A DNA stretch of 64,000 nt from Vanessa cardui (Eukaryota > Arthropoda > Insecta > Lepidoptera > Nymphalidae), in assembly GCF_905220365.1 (NCBI RefSeq), contig NC_061141.1, forward strand, positions 8,005,501-8,069,500. Reading direction: 5' to 3'. The position numbers and the translations under genes are program-made. Of this stretch, positions 41,601 through 53,600 are shown in pieces. The notes below the pieces were generated by a model that saw only the letters and a list, made by a program, of their open reading frames with translations, searched no databases and was not told the DNA's origin. Every line of letters starts with the position of its first letter. Positions within the stretch are counted from its first letter, which is position 1.

Positions 41601-44600
41601 TCTATTTCCTAACAGCATAAGCTGTATGATAATAGCCCGTTAGTTAGACTATTATATTTTATATGTATGATTAATTGTCTAATAAGTACCACCAAGGGTT
41701 TGTTCATAAAAAATATAGTAATTCGTATTAAAGTATGATTGAGTTAATTTGTCTACAATGTCGAGTCGTGCCACCGTAAAGTTCATAGCCCTATTGAAAG
41801 TTGCGGGCTATCGGCCGGGAACCGAACTCGGTGTATGTTTACGTTTGTGCTCAGAACGCCTAAACAAACACTCGGCCCTTTCTCATACACGAGTGCTGAA
41901 TTATACGCGCCACTCTGTAATTTATGACGTTAACAATTAGATTTATATTTGCCTGTGACTTATGTTTTAATGGCTTTTACGAACCTTTCTAGCCGTGGAA
42001 ACGTTTAAGAGGTTTAGATTTTAAACTGAGATAAGACGTCGACCGGACCAAATGTGTTTTAATAATGCACACATTCTCAGACAATTGTTTGTAAGGGTTT
42101 TTGTATTAACACTCAATATTACTTACAATTTCTAGGCATACAATTAAAACAGCAATTTTTTTATATACATGCATGAAAATTGTACTATTTTAAATTTAAT
42201 GAGTTGGTTGTCACGTGTTAGTCAAAAAAGTAGCGTCTGTCCTTTCTTGGAATTCAAGTTTGTTTCATACTAAATTTCATCAAATTCGATTCAGTGGTTA
42301 GGTCGTGAAAGAACGACAAACACACAGAGTTACCTTCATATTTATAATATTATTTATAGGCAGTGCAGTTGACTTTTGCACTGAGAGATAGTTCACGAGA
42401 CACAATGACCAAGTAATTATTATGACGTCTATATTCATATACCATCCGAGAAAGCGTTGAGTGCTAAGTAATAAAGTTCAGAAACACAAAAACACATGAG
42501 AACCAATAAGAATACAGCAAAATGACATCATTAACATATCCGCCAATCAACGTTTTTCCTCATTTTAGATCCGTAACTAAAATTACATAAATATAAATTG
42601 TGTGTACTGTATGTGGAGCGATTAATTGTACCATTTGTACCAGAAGTAAAATGTTATTTAATGTTGTTTCGTTAGAAACGTTTAATTCGACTTGCGATAA
42701 AGTAAACTAAAAAACTACTTTACCTACTAATTTTTATATGCACTTTTGTTTTATTCTTTTTATTTAAAGTTATCGTTATAGTTAGAGAAGTAATGTTCGT
42801 TTTTTCTTCTTTCCAGGCTTAGACAACCGGATATCAAACTCAAGGAGTTCTGTGTCACCGTAAGTAGAACAGTTATCTTTTAATTCAAATTTCTATATTT
42901 AACATTCACATTAAATACTGTGTGCTTAAACATCTGTAACGATAGAAGTGGCTTATTTAAGCGTTTAAATAAAAGACAGCTCTTAAGAAGCTTACTTAAT
43001 TACAGCGCGGGCTGGTAAATACGCATGTAGCAGATATTTTTCCTTATATTCATGATTCCTCACGGTGTTTTTCTTCACATTGGTGAACAAATAAAGGACC
43101 TGAAAAGATTTGCTTGCCTGTGTGTAAATCCTTTCCGTATTCTTCGTGGGTTTTATGATTGTCGTGTCGATGGGTTAGTAAGCCATTGTAACTACAGGCA
43201 CAAGAGACATAACATCGTTTCCAAGGTCGGTGGCGTATTGGCGATGTAAGGGATGGTTACTATTTGTTATAGTGCCAATCACCATTGCCATTGTCCATCA
43301 TGTTTTATTAATTGTTATAACCGCGTCCATAAATCGATCACGTAAAACCCCTAATATTTCTACGGCAGAGGAAAATTTAACCACAAGGAAAAGCATTCTT
43401 ATGAAGTCAAGTAAACCTACCATTTTTGGCAATTTTTTTCCTGTATGGAAAAGATTTATTAAAATTTTATGGGTCAAACGAGAGCACAATGTCACGCTGC
43501 GCCAATCCCAACAAAATGGGTTAAAGACGAGCCACCAATCAAAACGATCATTAAAGTCTAACATTCCAATTTATTTATGAAGTGAAACAATACAATATTT
43601 AAAACATAAGCTTACTGAAATATAGTTCCACGAAAGCAATATTTATGTAACATAATATTATGACATTCCACGCAACAGACAGTCAATTCCCATTTATTTA
43701 TAGAAGAAATTAGGCAAAAGAACTTTGAGTAACGTTGATTGATAATATTTAATTTGACATTTGACTTTGATTTATGAATAAATGAAGCGTATATTATATT
43801 TTTGGATTGTGTACGTTGCTTCTTGTCTGATGAAGATATGATACACGAATATTCACCTATCATTGGAGCAGCGTGATGATTCAAGCTCTGATAGCTTCTT
43901 CTCAAAGAGCGGAAATTGTGTAGTAAGGCATTTACACTTAGTTTCTACTTTTTATAAATTCAAAGGCCTTGCGACACCCACGGTGTTGTGTGAAGGGTCT
44001 TTATAATACTCTGCAAGAATAATGTTTGGACTCTATACGTAATTTATTTTACAGTAACGTGGTGAACAAAGACCTTGGTCTGTCAGAGAGTGACGACGAG
44101 GTCGCCGCCACTACCACCAGACTAGAACCGTGAGTAAAAATTTATTTGATACCTTATATAAAGAAAAGTAAACAAAACAAAATTCAACTAAGTTCTTATC
44201 AATATACAACACGCAACAATATTCTGTATTTGATTAAACTTATTTTAAAAAAAACAAGACTACTTAAACAAAAACGAAATACAACTCACTGATTATATAT
44301 AGAATATTACGAAATTTGGCAGGTAGACATCTGCTAAGAATGAATTTTACGAAACTGTACCCCCTAAGGGGGTAAAACTGTTAAAGATGGGATAGTTGTT
44401 TGTCATAGCTGCATACCTAGTATACATAACTAGTCATGACCACCACTTACCGTTATTTTACATTTAGTGATGTTATGTAAATAAAAAAAAAATGCTTTGC
44501 TGTCTTATTTTTCTCTCTAAATAGGCTATCTAAGCCACGAAGTTCTACTTGAATCGGATTGTTAAATCTTAAGATTAGGTCGTTCAAATATCAATACAAC

Positions 44601-47600
44601 TTCTTTAGCCTTATAATATACGTAAAGGTCAAGCTTTTTCCTTGTACTTTGTATCTAAAAAACAAAACACTACTTTATATATGTGTGTGTGTTTTGCCTA
44701 AATAAAGAGTGTGGTGAAGGGCGTGAACGGTCGATGATACCGGTGCTGTACATAGATAAACGTAAGAACGTTGTAAAACAGTGATATGACGTAGTCGATT
44801 ACATAATATTATATATACAATAGTCTTATCATACATTTCAACGTAACTCTTTGAGAAATTCTATTGATATTTTTATTTCAACAAAAATCAAATCAGTTTT
44901 TATTTAAGCTGACACTAATTCGTCATACAGTATATTTAATATGACAATATTAATATAAGCATATAACATAACAATATTTATCATACAAGGAAATCATACG
45001 TGGAATAGTTAGTAAGCTATATTACCTACGGTTTTTATCGCAACATTTACTGTACAATAACCATAAGATGTAACATAGTTCTCTATAAAGATTGGGTCCA
45101 TAAATGTTAGAACTTTTTTAATTCCGTAGTGTAATATTTAACCAGGCAAACGACCGAAGTTATACTATACTAACGTCGGAAAAAAAAACTACATAGCTCA
45201 AACAGTTTGTCTCTCCTTTGTTTACGGTCTTGACTAACTCAATTGCAATCGCCGCGCTCGAACTATTTCATGTTATATTGTAACCAATACCTTGTTTATA
45301 TTGTTCAATCGTACGTGAGATGAAACGACAATGTTACAGAATAAGGTAAAAATTGTACCTTCCGTTCTATAATTAAATCTCTTTGGTGGTAGGGCTTGGA
45401 TAATACCGTCTAATTAAGTACCTCATGACATGTATTTTTTTGTTTCAATTTGAAGGTAAGTGAGCTAGGTACAAGGGACATATCTTAGTTACAAAGTTTC
45501 CTGGCGCATTGGCGTTGTGAGCAATAGTTTATATTTCTAACATCGAGGGGCGATGGTCAGCACTTAAGGTGTTGATAACTTATTTCGTTGATTGGTTTTA
45601 AATTTTTTACAATGACTGATCACGCTCTGAACGTATATGCTGATGAAATTGATAGAAATTTAACACAAACTAAACCTCAGTCGATTTTTACGACACCCAC
45701 GCGTCAAGATTGGTTTGGATCAGCCTACGCCCCACCTATCAGGGCTAATGTGTATGATATAATTGTGTTTTTTATTATTACAGTATCCTATCGCCGATTG
45801 GCTCGGGTGGTAGTCCTAGTTCAGGCAGCGAATCTTCCCCCTCCGACTCGGAGTCCGAGTCCTCCTCCGCGGAGTCCAGTAGCGGTGCGGCACCTCCCCC
45901 CGCGCCCGCACCGCCCCCCGCGCAGCGACCCTCGTGGAGTCTCTCGAACTTCGCCCCCCCGGCCGCACACCCGCCTGACCACGCGGACCTTAGCAATGTC
46001 CTGGCGGAAGCGAAGGGAAAGCCGGTAAGTTTTTGAAGTGAAATAGTACATCAACTTTTTTTTATTCTAGAATAAGAGTTCTTCTCAAAGTTTTCGAATA
46101 CATTGAAGTAAAGAATGAAAAGCTACAAACTTACCTATAAGACTGGCAGTTTTTGTTCAGAGCGGCATTATTAAAAGGGAAAACAATCGCGGAGGATACA
46201 TTATAAGTGGTAGTATGAGTAAAGAGTCATATATCCGGACCTGAAGATCTCAAACCGAGTAAGCTAGCCACTGCTAATCACCAACTTCAAATAAAAATAT
46301 GTATATATAATGGACTTTAAAATGTACACATCGTTTTTATGATTATTATCGGCATGAATATCAAATTGGTAATAAAACTCCTTGGAACAATTCACACATC
46401 GTATTTATAAAACGAAATATAACGCAAAATAAACGAAAGTAATACAATATTATAAATATTTCGCGTTGACATTTTTACACGAGGACGAATGAGATACATT
46501 AGTTTTTATCTACACATTGATAGCTCGGCTAGAGTCCACTGCGAATCTTTCCCAGGTGTTGTGTTACGAGAGATAAAAACTTCTCCGTACATGGGCACTG
46601 ATTCAGCACTGCACGCTGCGTTTTATATTAAGCTTTATTGTGATCTAGCCACAGGAGTAAGAACATTATTGTTTCGTTCAAAACATTGTCTATAAAATAA
46701 TAGTGCATTAACATTCAAAATTGGATTAATTAAACGAAATGGATGATAATCTATTTCAATTACTTATTAAATTAATGCACAGCATCATAAATCGCCATGA
46801 AAGAAATATACAGCAGAAGTGGATCGATTTGGCCGTTTTGAAGTGTAATTTGAGAAGGGGTTTGATTAATTTCGAAAGCAATTTAAACGATATCCCGCCT
46901 GATGATAAAGTTAAAGTGTTAGATAATTATTATAAGCTGAAAGACATGCTGTGGAAGGCAGTTGGAGCCCTGCATGGGAATATATCGGAAATGTCGATCG
47001 GGGTATATCCATCTATAAGACTACATATGAGATTTCAATGTTATTCCAAGTCGGGGTACAGATTACGAACTGTGTGAATTAATGTATTTAATTTGTCATT
47101 ACAGAGTCCTATCTCGGAGTTGTCAGACTCAGAGGCGTCTTCGCCATCCCCTGGCACCAGGAGACGAAGGTCCCTGGCTAACCGTATTTCTACTGCGTCG
47201 AGTGACGACGAGGCTCCCAGACCGAATCCAGTATGTATATATTTAATATCATCTATGTTTTTTGTCGTTAATTATTTTCGTAAATTCTTTCTTTAAATTG
47301 TACCAAATTTTTCTTTGCGTCGAATCAGATTTTCAAATATCTGTCTTATTGCAAATAACATCCTACACTGTATAAATATCTAGAGATTTATTGCTAATAG
47401 AATAACCGAAATACCTAATTTAATATAGATTTTACTTAATGGTCTATTGATATTTATGTATATTTTTTGTTTCTGCAGGTTCGTACACAAACTTCCCCAA
47501 ATATTTCCGCGGCAATCGCTAACGGGTCGCAGAGCTCCGGCGTGAAGCGGGGTAGGCCTCCTAAACTTCGCAATTCGGAGGAGCGGCCCGCTAAAAAGAA

Positions 47601-50600
47601 GCGTGGCCGGCCTCCCAAGACGCGACCCCCTTCCCCCGCGCCTGACAGTGAACCAGAACCCGAGCCACCACAACCACATCCACACCCTCTGCAAGATACC
47701 AAAACTCACATCTTCCGCAAGGTAAAGTAATTTACTATAGTTTGTTCGCGTTAAGAATGCAGTGAGTTGTCATTGTTTACCGGCCTGACTCCGCCCCCTT
47801 TGACCAATCAAATCTTTTCAAATTACAAAGTCAAGTTCACATTTATTTAATTATTAACTGATATTTTTATTTTTATAATTTAAATTTTGTTTATTTATAT
47901 ATTTATATATAATTTATTCAAGCTGTACACGTAATAATTAATGTAACCTATAGCTACTAGATGACGTTATGTCAAAATATGTATTTCTACATCGCGATGG
48001 CAAGATTCGCAAACGATTGTATATACCTAGTGGTAAGAATTTTGTTGATTAAACACCCGATTCGATTTTTACTTTAATGTGTATTTTTAAATTCATTATA
48101 CTTAGTCTATAAAACTTAGTCTATAAATTATGCATACACCTTCACCCTGCTGTTAAAAAAGATTTGATTGGTCAGGGGGCGGAGTAAAGCCGGTAAACAA
48201 TGACAACTCACTGCATTCTTAACGCGAACAAACTATAATATCTCTAAGCATAGAAATTTAAATTAAAGTTCTGCAAGCACTAGATACATATATCCCGTTG
48301 AAATGACTAAGTAGTAAAATGTTTCTCTTCAGGTTTTTACTCCAAAAAAGGGAGACGAGTGCGGGGGTAAAGGAGGCAAAGGCGGCAAAGGAAAGGGAGG
48401 GAAGGGTAAAGGTCAAGTGACAATTATCGAGTCCGGTGCCGACGATGACGACAGAAGGCACAGGGACCGCTCGGCTGAACGAAGAAACGAGGAGGCGATC
48501 GCCCGAGTGTCACCTCCTCAGGAACCAGAAACCTTAACGAGGAAACGAGAGGCCGAACGAGTGGCTCACGAGAGGATACAGGAAAGAGTCTCGATCGAAA
48601 GGCCCGACCATCGCCGCCCCGACGACAGAATATCAGACCGAACCACAGAACGAACGTCGAACGACCGGATACCTGACCGAACGGATCGGTTACCCGAGAG
48701 ACGTTCAAGCGATCGGCTTCCCCCTGACCGATTATCCACGGATCGGTTGCAAGAAAGACTATCCACCGACCGACTATCTGAACGGTCAGATCGGTTGTCG
48801 GATCGTTCCTCTCTCTCGACTAGCGATAGATTATCTTCAGACAGGAAATCAAACGATCGACTATCGGCTGACAAAATGCTGATCGATCGAATACCTATAG
48901 AAAAAATGTCCATCGATCGGTTGTCCGGAGACAAGTTATCGATCGAGCGGATACCAAACGATAAAATGGATCGGTTGACAAATCAAATGTCGCACGATCG
49001 GTTATCGAATGAAAAGGTTTCTCACGAGCGGTTATCGAGTGACAAACTCTCGCACGAGCGGTTATCTAGTGACAAGCTATCGCACGATCGTCTGTCGAGT
49101 GAGAAATTATCACATGAGCGACTATCGAGCGACAAATTGACGATAGATCGCCTTTCCGGGGAGAAGTTACCGCTGGAGAGGGTGGAAAGAATTGCGCCCG
49201 ACCGATACGTTCGCGCCGAGGCAGATGTTGGCTTCGTTCCGAATTCGTTGACGAACGGTAAGCGATTACATAAGTCTTATTCTCACTCTCTATCTCTTTA
49301 TTACTTGTAAAGTTACATGTATACTTTTTTACGATCCCAAATGTTGTATTAATGAGTTACATAAGAAAAATTCAGCTCCCATATCTTATCATATCCGAGT
49401 ATAGGTGAGAATTACGACGGTAAAATTTATTGCCTCGCTTTTTTTAGAGGCTAACTAAAAATCAAAATCAAAAATCAAAATAAACTTTATTCAAGTAGGC
49501 TCTTATAAGCACTTTTGAATCGTCATTTTTACAATTAAGTGAAGCTACCACCGGTTCGGAAAGTAGATTCTACCGAGAAGAACCGGCAAGAAACTCAGTA
49601 GTTACTCCTTTTTAACATTTAAAAAAATACAACGTCATGTTAATTGAATACAATTATTTCAATTAATGTATAATAATGTAAAGATCGCAAATTCCTATTT
49701 CTGGGTAAAGTAAAAGCGGATTAGCTTTCTGTCGAGAAATTCCAAATACCGCCCTAGCCTCCTCGTATAGTGTAAAAGCGGACTAGTTTTCTGTCGAGTA
49801 ATTCCAAATACCGCCCTAGCATCCTCGTATAATGTAAGAAATACCGCCCAGCCTCGTATAGTGAATAATGTAAGCAATGTCGGCAGCAGGCGAGCGCGTC
49901 TCCCGCGGGCGCTCCATGTGCGTGGTGAGCATCCCTCTAAGCCGCCTGCGTGCCGAGATAGTGCGCGCGCTGCAGCGCCCGCCACGCCGCGCCGCGCCGC
50001 CCACGCCCACGCCGCCCACGCCGCCCGCCGACCACGTGAGTCACGCTCCCACTCTATACTCATGCTATAAATAACTGGTGTCTGTGCTCTTTCATGACCA
50101 AGCCACTAAACCAAATGAATGAATCAAGCTTACACTCCAAGGAAATATAGGTTACTTTATATCTAACACCTGATGACCTCTACCATTTGTTACCATACCT
50201 TACGCTTACCATAAGTTTTCTATGTTGTCCTGGGTCTGGGTGTTTGTGGTACCGTCGTTACTTCTGATTTCCATAACACAAGTGATTCAGCTACTAACAT
50301 TGGGATCAGAGTAATGTATGTGATGTTGTCTCATATTATATATTATTATTATTATATTATTTATATTTATTTATTTAGTAAAACTGCTGAAACTAAACTG
50401 TTTCAACTTATTTTGTCAGGAAGCCGAACGTATTTTAATTTTCGTGTAAAGTTATGGAAATATAGATTCGACCTTGTATATGTCCCTTACATCATTAACA
50501 AAATCTCCGAGGGAATGCCATTTCAGTTGGATCGGTTTCATTGGACGATTGTGTGATTAATGTAAAATGTAACGGCACTAATCAAACGTTCGCTGCGCTG

Positions 50601-53600
50601 CAGACGCTGGAAACAAGCGGCGGCAGTCTAGCGAGCCTCGGCGGGTTGGAGCGCTCGGAGCGCTGCGCGGGTCGCACTCCCATCTACTACTCGTACTTCG
50701 AGCGCCTGCCGGCCGACGCGCTCTCCGACGAGGAGCGAGACCACAAGTGAGTCTTCTTTTTTATGGTATAGGTTGGCCATCGCCATCGATAGACAATGAC
50801 GCTGTAAGAAATATAACTATTCCTTACATCGTCAATGTGCCACCAACCTTGGGAACTAAGATGTTATGTCCCTTGTGTCTGTAGTTACACGGGCTCACTC
50901 GCCCTTCAGACCGGAACACAACAAGACTTGGCGGTAGAATAATTGATTAGTGGGTGGTACCTACCCAGACGAGCTTGCTCATAGCCCTACCACCAAGTTC
51001 ATCATAGTCATAGATTGCCCCAAGTACATATTTGGAGAAGCCGTTATGAATAACATTATTCAATCTTTCTTTTTATATTCTCTTGAGTCACGAAGCTCTC
51101 TGCTTCCTCGTACCCGATGCTAACAGCCATATCGTGAAACACTTGCAGTGTGTTTAGTCTGTTTGATATAAATTGGGTACCTAAATAGAAGGGTGATCTT
51201 CTGGGTTAGTCGTGATGAGGTATGGTCAGTCGGTAGTAACGCGTGCGTGCGCAGGCAGTTTTGCCACCTGCTAGATGTTCACGCATAAATATCCCTATGA
51301 CTAATGAAAATGTCGAGAAAGCTGGAGTAGCCCAAAATCGTCAAAATAAAATCTCATGTAGCCCATTTGGGCGACAAGACGATTTTTCATATTTTTATAT
51401 CGCCGTTTCGTCGGTACCTCGCCGACCAAATGGCGATAAATCGCCCAATCTGGCAACCCTGATTCAGAGTCGGCTATTATGTACTAATGAAAGAGGTGAA
51501 GGTCGTGACCTTCTTCATAACTTATGCTTTAACGACATACTATAAACTCTTGACTTATTTAGACTCTGTGTAATATAAACCAAATTCAAAAGGTAATTAT
51601 TAAATTAAAGAAAAAAGCTTCTAATACTTATTTTAATAATTATATTACATTGTGTGTGTTGCGCAGGTACTACCTGGGCGAGGCCAAGCGGCTGCGCACG
51701 GCGGCTGAGCGCGAACAGGAGCCGCTGGCGCGCGTGATGCTGTACCTGGAGTCCGTGCTCTGCTTCGTGCTCACGGGCCGCGTCCTGGAGCTGGAGTTGG
51801 ACACGAAGCGCGCCTTCACCATCTACCGCGAGACGATCGAGTACATCAAGTCGATACACTCAATGCCGCAGCGGTTCCGCGCCTCGCCGCACTCTACCTT
51901 CAGCAAGCTGGACATCCTCAGGTACGAGCCGCTGTGGTTATATCAACTGGTTTTTGAAACTGTGACGTCACAATTTTGTGACATTGAGTCGTTTTGGCTT
52001 GGCCCTCCAAATGGCTAAAGCCTACAAAATTAGTGAGAGCGTATTTCAACTCACTGTCAAAACTGATAAAGACTTTTTGACACAATTTTGTGACATTGTG
52101 TCGTTTTAAGTTACCTTGCTTTCTTCCCCCCCCCCCCCCTCAAATGATAAAGACTCCACAATTTTGTGACATTGTGTCATTTTAAGTTACCTTGCTTTCT
52201 TCCCCCCCCCCAAATGGCTGATGCCTACAAAATCAGTGGGAGTGGTTAATCCCCTCCCTCAAATGGCGAATGCCTCGAAAATTAGTGAGCGGTTAATTGA
52301 TAATCGATTTAATTTCAGTCTCCGAGTTCAAGCGCTGCTGTACCTACGAATGTTCAAAATGTACAACCGGGAAGTGAGGGAGTACAACAAAATCGTCCAG
52401 GAATATCAGCAGAAGGTTTGTTGCTAAAATTGTTTCATTAAAAAAACATGAACTAACCTTAACACCTTAAACGAATTGTAATTCTATAAGACATGTTGTT
52501 TTTTTTTGTCCATAAAATCCTTTTATCAGCTAATCGGTGGTGGAACTAATCGAAAAATTTTACCACGACCTACGATCATAGCGTCAACAGTCCTTGTCGT
52601 TCCAGCCGGCTTGCGCAGAAGCGGTATCGGCGGCGTCGGCCATGTCGGCGTCTTCGGCGAGGTCGGCCTCCCCGATGTCACCGTCGCCGTCCCCCGCCGG
52701 TTCCGTGGGTTCCGGCTCCGGCTCCGGCTCGTCCGGCTACTGTTCCCTGGCGCACGCCGTGCCTGCCGGTTCCGGCTCCGGCTCCGGCACCGGCTACTGC
52801 CCCATGGCGCACGCCGTCCCTGCGCACGCGCACCACGCGTTACTGCAACTCACCAAATACTACACGTTCCTGTACGTCGCGCACGACCTGTGGGAGCAAG
52901 CCGACAGCCTGTGCCGGCTAAGACCCAATCAAGGTATATGACGGTCCCAATTGCACATTCCAAATTTTATATTTATGAATGACCCTATGATATAAAGTAA
53001 AGTAAAGTAAAGTAACAGCCTGTACATTTCCCACTGCTGAGATAAGGCCTCCTCTTCCATTAAGGAGAGGGTTTGGAACATATTCCACCACGCTGTTCCA
53101 ATGCGGGGTGGAATGCACATGTGGCAGAATATCGATGAAATTAGACACATGCAGGTTTCCTCACGATGTTTTCCTTCACCGCCGAGCACGAGATGAATTA
53201 TAAACACAATTAAGCACATATATATAGTGGTGCTTGCCTGGGTTTGCACCCGCAATCATCGGTTAAGATGCACGCGTTCTAACCACTGGGCCATCTCAGC
53301 TCACTGGGCCATCTCAGCTCACCCTATGATATGTACATTTCATATGAGGATTTGATACCTATCCCATATAACAAATATCCAATAAAACTTTAGGCGTGGC
53401 CAAGTATAGAAACCAAAATAAAATTTGATACACTGCCGGCTGTTATACGTCCGATAGCCTTGAAGTATTATCATTTAAGGCGTGGCCAAGTACAGAAACC
53501 AAAATCAATATAAGGCTGGTATACGTCCGATAGCCTTGAAGTCGTACCATGGAAACCTCCAGTGCCCCTTTTGCTAACGTAATGTGTTCTCATGTTCGCA

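Larger units (their letters stand above)
14461..42816 (+). other. lilli: lilli giant intron E-F (28.4 kb)
   Basis: Donor gtaagt, acceptor ttccag. No credible coding exon is seen. It holds R2 (14703, 19466, 33290, 37722, 40112, 42200), R3 (18829, 38577), R4 (20112, 26594, 27512, 28470, 38935) and R6 (38340) repeats, SINE copies (21000, 39331, 39546), a LINE C-terminal relic (28546-28690) and an unclassified repeat-like tract (32078-32225). CpG-rich patches without repeats lie at about 15660-16560, 22720-22870, 29830-29900 and 30310-30425. Long introns of this type in developmental regulators often carry enhancers (inference). Confidence 0.85.
44130..45783 (+). other. lilli: lilli intron G-H
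   Basis: 1.65 kb. Contains a family R6 fragment (44262-44395) and a diverged R4 copy (45385-45575). The rest is AT-rich. An open stretch at 45588-45780 reads into exon H in the wrong frame. Confidence 0.85.
49258..49889 (+). other. lilli: lilli intron K-L
   Basis: 632 bp. Contains a LINE 3' UTR fragment (49457-49630) and a 62-bp tandem repeat (49710-49862) that runs almost to the acceptor. Confidence 0.87.

Noticed and set aside
41749..41940. 63-codon plus-strand frame (MSSRATVKFIALLKVAGYRP...)
   Set aside because: Single short frame, no homology recognised, no phase-compatible splice site linking it to lilli exon F.
12116..42355. CRISPR-like spaced repeats (recurring 'cagacagac' motifs)
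   Set aside because: These are scattered transposon copies in both orientations with irregular spacing of kilobases, in a eukaryotic genome.
43230..43580. 116-codon plus-strand frame with a hydrophobic start
   Set aside because: It begins inside a family R4 repeat and ends in a possible LINE tail relic; no conserved motif.
45588..46028. 146-codon plus-strand open frame across the end of intron G-H and exon H
   Set aside because: It overlaps exon H in a different frame; exon H's own frame has matching phases on both sides and family motifs. The long frame comes from GC-rich Ser/Pro coding sequence.
48566..48934. 122-codon minus-strand frame rich in Ser/Arg/Asp
   Set aside because: Antisense shadow of the DRLS repeats in lilli exon K.
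49695..50063. Minus-strand 122-codon frame and several plus-strand frames around exon L
   Set aside because: Shadows of the 62-bp tandem repeat and the GC-rich exon L.
52506..52982. 158-codon plus-strand frame of Arg/Val/Leu-rich sequence
   Set aside because: Out-of-frame reading of exon P; the in-frame product matches the AFF C-terminal domain.
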